A stretch of 64,000 nucleotides of DNA from Streptomyces coeruleorubidus (GTDB taxonomy: Bacteria; Actinomycetota; Actinomycetes; Streptomycetales; Streptomycetaceae). The position numbers and the translations under genes are program-made. The notes beneath the pieces were generated by a model. That model did no database searches. It saw only the letters and a list, made by a program, of their open reading frames with translations, and was not told the origin of the DNA. This document shows positions 58,944-64,000 of this stretch, one piece after another (the first letter of the stretch is position 1; each line of letters begins with the position of its first letter). The stretch spans positions 2,232,001 to 2,296,000 of the forward strand of contig NZ_CP023694.1 of the NCBI RefSeq assembly GCF_008705135.1, written 5' to 3'.

Positions 58944-60932
58944 TCAGTGGCGGGCGTGGGGTGCCCAGTCGTCCGTGCCCCTGAGGTAGGCGGCCACGGT
59001 GTGCGGCCGCGCCTCCTGGTCACTCAGCTGCGGACGGTCGGCGGTGACCGTCGCGCCCGGGCCGAAGTTGCGGTATTCGGCGAACCGCGCGTCCTTCCAC
59101 GAGAACCCGCCCATGTCGGTCCACGGCGAGGACTTGATCGCGGCGGGCAGTTCGGTGTCGCGGATCAGCACCTGGCCGATCGCGTCGGGCTCGCCGCCCG
59201 GGTGCCAGGGCCGGCCCAGGTGGAAGCTCCCGGCGGGGGCGTCACTGACGATCTTCGACCGGGTGATCAGGAACCCGTACGGGTTTCCCTTCCAGGTCGA
59301 AGCCGCCGTGATGTAGCCGTTGTTCGTGTCCGAGCCCCGGCTCAGCGCCCGGATCACCGACCGTTCGATCACCGTCGTGGCCCGGCCGTAGATGAAGTCC
59401 ACGTCGCCCTCGATGTAGGAGTCGCGGACGTAGACCCGGCTGAGGATGGTCAGCTTGGGGCTGTCGGTCATCAGGGTGTCCTGGTTGCCCAGGAAGGCGG
59501 TGTCCTCGAAGACGATCCGGTCGCCCGTCGTCTTCATCGCCAGCGCCTGCTCGCCCTTCAGCTCGTGCGCGGCCTCGTCGAAGTCGTTGCTGAAGGTGAG
59601 ATTGCGTGCGGTGACGTCGTTCGCGGCGATCCGGACGGTGGCGCTCCCCTTCGAACCCCCGTACTCGGCGGGCGTGTCGAAGACGATGACGGTGTCGGAG
59701 CGGTCCCGTCCGGTCCCCCGCAGCACGAGATTCGGCTTGCTCGCGGGGATGAACACCTTCTCGCGGTACGTGCCGGGCGCGACGGCGATCGTCAGCGCGG
59801 TGTCGTTGCCGTCGGGCACCGCGTCCACGGCGGCCTGCACGGTCGGGTAGTCGCCCGGGACGTGCAGCGTGACAGGCCCGCCGATCCGCTTCTGCGGTCC
59901 GGAGAACCGCTTCACCAGCGCGGGCACGGCCGCGGCCGGGTCGAGCCGGTAGTCGTAGAACGCGCGCGGGTCGAACGCCGTGCCCCACGCCTCGTGCCGG
60001 CCGGTGGTGTTCCGCAGGATCGACCCGCGCTGCACCAGCTCGGCGGTGGCGTCGGCCTGGTAGGGGTGCTGGACGCCGTCGTAGAAGCTGTTCTCGATGA
60101 CCATCTTCGTCCGGCCGCGCGACCAGTTGCCGTACGTCCACACGGGGTCGCCGTCGGAGAGCTGCGAGGACAGGTAGTTGTTGTAGAGGTGGGCGTAGGC
60201 GACGTTGTCGGCGGACGGGTTGCGCTGCTTGGTGCCGCGGAACCAGTTGTGGTCGACGGTGATCTGGGTCCTGACGTTCGGGGTCCAGCCGATGCCGAAG
60301 GTCTTGTTGTTGTTCGTGAACTGGTTGTGGGAGACGGTGACGTACTCGCTGTCCTTGCGGATGTCGAGCTGGCCGTCGCAGATCCGCGAGAAGCGGATGT
60401 GGTCGATCCACACGTGGTGGGCGGTGTCGAGGCGGATGCCGTCGTAGTCGGTGTCCTTGCAGTCCCAGTTGCCCTCGATGGCCGTGTCGCGGATGGCGAG
60501 GTTGCGGATGATCACGTTGTGCGTGCCGGGGTCGAGGGTGAAGCCGCCGTGCACGATCTCGGCGGTGTCGCTCACGCCGATGATGGTCTTGTCCGAGGCG
60601 ACGGGTATCTCCGTGCCGAAGGGGTCCATGTCCAGGGAGCCCTTGACGCGGATGACGTACGGCTCCTCGGCCGCCGCGTACTTGGCGAGCGCGGCCTGGT
60701 CGGTGACGGTGACGACCTTGCCGCCCGCGCCGCCGGTGGTGCCGCCGGCGAGGGAGGCGAAGCCGTGCGGCCGGTCGGTCCAGCGGTCCGCGGCGGGCAC
60801 GCCCCGGGACTGCGGGGCCGCCTGTGCGTCCCCGAGGGTCCCGAGGCTCAGCGCGGCGACGAGGCCGAGCACGGCGGCCACGACCTTGCCGTGTCCCGGT
60901 CTCGACAAGCGCTTGCTACGGAAGTGCGTCAT
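58944..60932 (-). CDS. Pectate lyase (PL1) - pectinesterase (CE8) fusion
   Basis: A 662-aa secreted two-enzyme protein. The Sec signal is VVAAVLGLVAALSLGTLGDAQA. Residues about 45-345 form a PL1 beta-helix (FASLAGGTTGGAGGKVVTVT, YDGIRLDTAHHVWIDHIRFS, DGQLDIRKDSEYVTVSHNQF) and about 358-655 a CE8 domain (APGTYREKVFIPASKPNLVL, ALAMKTTGDRIVFEDTAFLG, GNQDTLMTDS, GDVDFIYGRATTVIERS, LGRPWHPGGE). In the lyase half the usual RxPxxR is RNPSAD, so the second arginine is missing. ATG at 60932 follows GGGAG. The fusion would couple demethylation and cleavage. Confidence 0.93.
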   Translation of the reverse strand: MTHFRSKRLSRPGHGKVVAAVLGLVAALSLGTLGDAQAAPQSRGVPAADRWTDRPHGFASLAGGTTGGAGGKVVTVTDQAALAKYAAAEEPYVIRVKGSLDMDPFGTEIPVASDKTIIGVSDTAEIVHGGFTLDPGTHNVIIRNLAIRDTAIEGNWDCKDTDYDGIRLDTAHHVWIDHIRFSRICDGQLDIRKDSEYVTVSHNQFTNNNKTFGIGWTPNVRTQITVDHNWFRGTKQRNPSADNVAYAHLYNNYLSSQLSDGDPVWTYGNWSRGRTKMVIENSFYDGVQHPYQADATAELVQRGSILRNTTGRHEAWGTAFDPRAFYDYRLDPAAAVPALVKRFSGPQKRIGGPVTLHVPGDYPTVQAAVDAVPDGNDTALTIAVAPGTYREKVFIPASKPNLVLRGTGRDRSDTVIVFDTPAEYGGSKGSATVRIAANDVTARNLTFSNDFDEAAHELKGEQALAMKTTGDRIVFEDTAFLGNQDTLMTDSPKLTILSRVYVRDSYIEGDVDFIYGRATTVIERSVIRALSRGSDTNNGYITAASTWKGNPYGFLITRSKIVSDAPAGSFHLGRPWHPGGEPDAIGQVLIRDTELPAAIKSSPWTDMGGFSWKDARFAEYRNFGPGATVTADRPQLSDQEARPHTVAAYLRGTDDWAPHARH

Positions 60933-60966
60933 TGCGGCTCCCAACAGGCGTACGACTTCGGGTGTG

Positions 60967-62475
60967 TTACGAGGCGCTGATCCGGAACTGGGTGAAGGTG
61001 GCCGCGCCGGCGTGTCCCTGGCCGGCGGGCGCGAGGGCGACGAGGCCGAGCAGGGCGCCGACCCAGCGCCACGGGGTGGCGGTGAAGACCGGGCCCGACG
61101 GCCGGAAGCCGTCGCCGACGTCGGCCGAGAAGCGGCAGCGGGCGCCCGCGCCGATCTCGATCCGCAGCCGGGCTCGGCCCCCGGGCGCGAGCCGCGGGTG
61201 GGCGGCGTCGCGTTCGCCGTCCGCGACCGCCTCGGCGAACCGGTGCACGAGGTGCGCGGTCCCGTCCGCGCCCCGCTGGAGCCCGATCCAGCCGAACGCG
61301 TCCCCGAGGACCGCGAGACCGGCCCGGGCCCCGGGTTCGTCGCTGTCGAGCCGCAGTTCCACCTCGACCGTGCAGGGTTTGCCGGGCAGCCGCTGGGTGA
61401 GCACGTTCGGCAGCTTGCGCAGGTCGTGCGCGTCGGCCGAGCGGACGCAGGTCAGCCGGAGCCCGTCCCCGGAGTGCTGGGTGGCCCAGCCGTCGCCCGG
61501 GTTGGCGGTCCACTGCCACTGTCGGCCGTACCGTCCGCCGGGGAAGTCGTCGTCGGTGGCCGGCGCGGCGGGCGGCTGCGGCGGCAGGCCGGGCTTCCCG
61601 TACACGGCGACGGGGGCGCCGTCGTCGCCGAGCACCGGCCAGCCGTCCGCCCCCCAGCGCATCGGCTGGAGGTGCACGACCCGGCCGTAGGCGCCGCGCT
61701 GCTGGAAGTGCAGGAACCAGTCCTCGCCGGACGCGGTGCGCACCCAGCCGCCCTGGTGGGGGCCGTTGACCTCGGTGTCCTTCTGTTCCAGGACGATCCG
61801 CTCCTCGTACGGCCCGAAGAAACCGCGCGAGCGGAAGGCGCCCTGCCAGCCGGTCTCCACTCCCCCGGCGGGGGCGAAGATCCAGAACCAGCCGTCGTGC
61901 CGGTAGAGCTTGGGACCTTCCAGGGTGAACCAGCCGGGTATGCGGTCGGCGTCGACGATCACCTTGCCCTCGTCGAGGAGTTCGGTGCCGTCGGGGCGCA
62001 TGCGGTGTCCGGTGAGGCGGTTCTTGATGCCCGAGCGGGACTTGGCCCAGGCGTGGACCAGATAGGCCTCGCCGGTGTCCTCGTCCCACAGGGGACACGG
62101 GTCGATCAGGCCCTTGCCGGCCTTCACCAGGTGCGGGCGGGTCCAGGGGCCCCTGATCTCGGGGGCGTTGACCTGGAAGATGCCCTGGTCGGGGTCGCCC
62201 CAGAAGATCCAGAAGCGTTCGTCGTGGTACCTGAGGGACGGGGCCCAGACGCCGCAGTCGTGGCGGGGTTTCTTGAATTCCTCCGCCGGTTCCAGACGGT
62301 CGAGCGCGTGGCCGACCAGCGTCCAGTTCACCAGGTCGTGGGAGTGGAGTAAGGGCAGTCCGGGGGCGCGGCCGAAGCTGGAGGCGGTCAGGTAGAAGTC
62401 CTCGCCGACGCGGACGACGTCCGGGTCGGACCAGTCGGCGTCGAGGACCGGGTTGCGGTAGGTCTCGGTGGTCAC
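60967..62475 (-). CDS. GH43 glycoside hydrolase with C-terminal beta-sandwich, cytosolic
   Basis: A 502-aa GH43 enzyme without signal peptide. Triad: DADWSDPDVVRVGEDFYLTA (base, about residue 14), LIDPCPLWDEDTGEAYLVHA (modulator, about 131) and FTLEGPKLYRHDGWFWIFAP (acid, about 185). The C-terminal 200 residues form a GH43 beta-sandwich (GRQWQWTANPGDGWATQHSG). Similar proteins act as beta-xylosidase or alpha-L-arabinofuranosidase on imported oligosaccharides. The GTG overlaps the DUF6807 stop by 4 nt. Confidence 0.92.
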   Translation of the reverse strand: MTTETYRNPVLDADWSDPDVVRVGEDFYLTASSFGRAPGLPLLHSHDLVNWTLVGHALDRLEPAEEFKKPRHDCGVWAPSLRYHDERFWIFWGDPDQGIFQVNAPEIRGPWTRPHLVKAGKGLIDPCPLWDEDTGEAYLVHAWAKSRSGIKNRLTGHRMRPDGTELLDEGKVIVDADRIPGWFTLEGPKLYRHDGWFWIFAPAGGVETGWQGAFRSRGFFGPYEERIVLEQKDTEVNGPHQGGWVRTASGEDWFLHFQQRGAYGRVVHLQPMRWGADGWPVLGDDGAPVAVYGKPGLPPQPPAAPATDDDFPGGRYGRQWQWTANPGDGWATQHSGDGLRLTCVRSADAHDLRKLPNVLTQRLPGKPCTVEVELRLDSDEPGARAGLAVLGDAFGWIGLQRGADGTAHLVHRFAEAVADGERDAAHPRLAPGGRARLRIEIGAGARCRFSADVGDGFRPSGPVFTATPWRWVGALLGLVALAPAGQGHAGAATFTQFRISAS

Positions 62476-63320
62476 GGGCTCACCGCCTTGCGGACGAGGG
62501 CCGCCGCGGCGTCCCGGTCGAGGCGGCCGTCGGCGACGACGGTGACCACGCGGCGGACGACGGTCTCGCCCGGCGGGATCGGCAGCCGCTCGCCGTACGC
62601 CAGTGAGGAGCCGACGCCCGGGTACTCCTCGGTGCGCACGAACCACGGGTCGCGGCGGGTCTGTTCGGTGGCGCCGGCGAAGACCAGCGTCCAGGTGCCG
62701 CCCCTGAGGGCGAGCCAGTCGGCGGGGCGGCCGTGGACCCGCTCCTCGCCCTCGGCCCCGGCCGAGAAGACCTCCGGCGCGGCGGACTCCTTGCGGGCCC
62801 GCCAGAAGAATCCGCCGTAGGCCGCGCCCGGTCGCCCGTTGGTCGCGGGGCTGCCGATCGACAGCGGGTCCTTGGTGACGTTGGTGAGGGAGAAGGTGAG
62901 GTCCAGCGCCCAGGCCTGGTCGGTGAGTTCGGTCGCCGCGACCGTACGGCGCTCCCGCAGCAGCTCACCGCCCGCCGCCACCCAGCGCAGCTCCTCCACG
63001 AAGCCGTCCGGGTCGCGGAGCTGGAACGCGACGTGCCGCTGGGAGCCGTGGTTGTCCAGCTCGGTCGGGCCCTGGTCGCGGACGTAGGTGCGCCCGCCCC
63101 AGAAGTTGAACCCCTCGACGTCGGGAACGGCGACACCGACGCCGAGGTGGTGTGCGTGGTCGGCGGGGGTCAGCTCGGTGACCGCCGTGCCGGCCAGGGT
63201 GGTGACGGGGTGCAGATAGGGGCGCGGGGAGAGCCGGGCCGGCAGCTCGGGCCGGGTGACGTACCGGCCGACCGGCCGTCCCGCGACACGCAGCACCGCG
63301 GTGTCGTTGCTGCTGGTCAT
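62472..63320 (-). CDS. DUF6807 (PmoA-like) family protein
   Basis: A 282-aa cytosolic protein of the PmoA/DUF6807 family: SPRPYLHPVTTLAGTAVTEL, TPADHAHHLGVGVAVPDVEG, FNFWGGRTYVRDQGPTELDN, NGRPGAAYGGFFWRARKESA and WFVRTEEYPGVGSSLAYGER. Members are common in sugar-utilisation clusters next to Gfo/Idh/MocA oxidoreductases, but their activity is not established as far as I know. The start overlaps the oxidoreductase stop by 4 nt and the stop overlaps the GH43 start. Confidence 0.88.
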   Translation of the reverse strand: MTSSNDTAVLRVAGRPVGRYVTRPELPARLSPRPYLHPVTTLAGTAVTELTPADHAHHLGVGVAVPDVEGFNFWGGRTYVRDQGPTELDNHGSQRHVAFQLRDPDGFVEELRWVAAGGELLRERRTVAATELTDQAWALDLTFSLTNVTKDPLSIGSPATNGRPGAAYGGFFWRARKESAAPEVFSAGAEGEERVHGRPADWLALRGGTWTLVFAGATEQTRRDPWFVRTEEYPGVGSSLAYGERLPIPPGETVVRRVVTVVADGRLDRDAAAALVRKAVSP

Positions 63321-64000
63321 CTGGTGCTCACCTCTTTCGACAGGTGCTCCGAGGCCCAGGGGGCGCCCAGCTCGGAGTAGAGGGAGAGGGTGTCGGCGGC
63401 GGCCGCGACGAGCCCGTCGATGCCGGGCACCACCCGGCGGTTCTCGCCGGGGATCCGGTGCCAGGCGGTGTCCGGCAGCGGCGCCGGGTCGGGCGCGGTG
63501 CGGATGGCCTCCACGACCTTCATGAAGGCGCCGGTCTCCTCCGGCGGGACCAGCAGGTCCGCGCCGGTGGTGAGGTGCGCGACGAGGTTCTCCAGCAGGT
63601 CGGTGCGGCCGTGCTCGAACTCCTCGGGGCCGTGCCCCGCGCGCTGGAGCAGCACGCGGTCCTGCTTGTACCAGAAGGTGATCCGGCCGGTGCTGCCGTG
63701 CACCAGGACGTACGGCTCGTCCGCCTGCTCGGCGCACAGGGTCGCGGCGACGGTGACCGGGTGGCCCTGCGCGGTGCTGACCCGGACGCACGAGGTGTCG
63801 TCGGACTCGATGGCGTTGGCACGCAGCAGTTCGGTCTCGATGCCGGTGACATCCTCGGCGCGGGTGCTGCCACCCAGGGCGAGGGCGGTGGCGACGGCGT
63901 GGGCGAGCGGGTTGGTCAGCGCCCCGTCGATCACGTCGACGCCGTTCAGCCGCCGCTTGCCCGCCCAGGGCGCCCGCCGGAAGTAGTCCTCGTTCCGCAC
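63317..64000 (-). CDS. Gfo/Idh/MocA-type oxidoreductase (partial, N-terminus beyond the window)
   Basis: The C-terminal 227 residues. NGVDVIDGALTNPLAHAVAT, GIETELLRANAIESDDTSCV and the substrate-domain beta sheet (TVAATLCAEQADEPYVLVHG) match the C-terminal domain of NAD(P)-dependent sugar oxidoreductases. The N-terminal Rossmann domain lies outside. It is the most upstream gene seen of a long operon (oxidoreductase, DUF6807, GH43, PL1-CE8, binding protein). It probably oxidises a sugar derived from pectin. Confidence 0.82.
   Translation of the reverse strand: MRNEDYFRRAPWAGKRRLNGVDVIDGALTNPLAHAVATALALGGSTRAEDVTGIETELLRANAIESDDTSCVRVSTAQGHPVTVAATLCAEQADEPYVLVHGSTGRITFWYKQDRVLLQRAGHGPEEFEHGRTDLLENLVAHLTTGADLLVPPEETGAFMKVVEAIRTAPDPAPLPDTAWHRIPGENRRVVPGIDGLVAAAADTLSLYSELGAPWASEHLSKEVSTR

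Noticed and set aside
60906-60915. CAAGCGCTTG palindrome as a LacI-type operator
   Set aside because: It lies inside the first codons of the PL1-CE8 gene (encoding KRL) and has no supporting second copy upstream of neighbouring genes.
58947-60980. 677-codon + strand frame
   Set aside because: Exact antisense shadow of the PL1-CE8 fusion gene.
1-64000. Phage, defence system, integrative element or secondary-metabolite cluster beyond ectoine
   Set aside because: No integrase, terminase, restriction, toxin-antitoxin, PKS or NRPS motif was seen in any accepted frame.

Overview
The window looks like chromosomal DNA of a Streptomyces species. GC content is very high, third codon positions are almost always G or C, GTG starts and 4-bp stop/start overlaps are common, and only one TTA codon was found in any gene I accept. 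The gene order (pitH2, a cob operon, ectABCD, a secreted penicillin-binding protein, an ECF sigma factor, a pectate lyase) resembles, from memory, the S. coelicolor SCO1845-SCO1880 neighbourhood. No database search was run. No rRNA, tRNA, CRISPR array, prophage or intact insertion sequence was seen.

Layout. 1-4.4 kb: a VOC-fold protein, a conserved unknown protein, a secreted or anchored alpha/beta hydrolase and a class II aldolase. 4.5-6.2 kb: a low-affinity phosphate transporter behind a candidate PHO box, with a small membrane protein. 6.2-21.9 kb: a cobalamin riboswitch followed by eleven cobalamin genes on the + strand (cobD, cobQ, cobN, a ChlI/D-type chelatase subunit, cobO, cobB, cobI, cobM, cbiG-cobJ fusion, cbiX, cobC), mostly joined by overlapping stop and start codons. 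22.3-25.9 kb: an amidohydrolase and a polar amino-acid ABC importer on the - strand. 26-28 kb: a class V aminotransferase, a MITE-like element and a DinB-fold protein. 28.3-31.5 kb: the ectoine/hydroxyectoine operon ectABCD. 31.7-37.8 kb: a second class V aminotransferase, a FrnE-like DsbA protein, GNAT acetyltransferases, a DUF1349 protein, and an aldehyde dehydrogenase divergent from an IclR regulator. 37.9-45.6 kb: a membrane protein with a two-component system, a penicillin-binding protein, an NCS2 purine permease, and an ECF sigma factor with a membrane partner.

45.7-64 kb is a pectin-degradation island: pectate lyases of families PL3, PL9 and PL1 (two stand-alone), two stand-alone pectin methylesterases (CE8), a PL1-CE8 fusion, a rhamnogalacturonan acetylesterase-like protein (CE12), a GDSL-independent secreted esterase, two GH43 proteins (one with two GH43-like modules), a lipoprotein sugar-binding protein without local permeases, a DUF6807 protein and a Gfo/Idh/MocA-type oxidoreductase cut by the window end. 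Esterases remove methyl and acetyl groups, lyases cut the galacturonan, GH43 enzymes trim arabinose- or xylose-type side chains, and the binding protein would capture the products.

Most notable beyond annotation: two about 238-bp MITE-like elements in inverted orientation, each ending in CTAG that forms the stop codon of the neighbouring gene; a lone TTA codon in the PL3 lyase, implying bldA dependence; a short leader ORF between the cobalamin riboswitch and cobD; a PL1-CE8 fusion whose lyase half lacks the usual second arginine of RxPxxR; and a GAAAnTTTC-type palindrome in the divergent PL9/GH43 promoter region.
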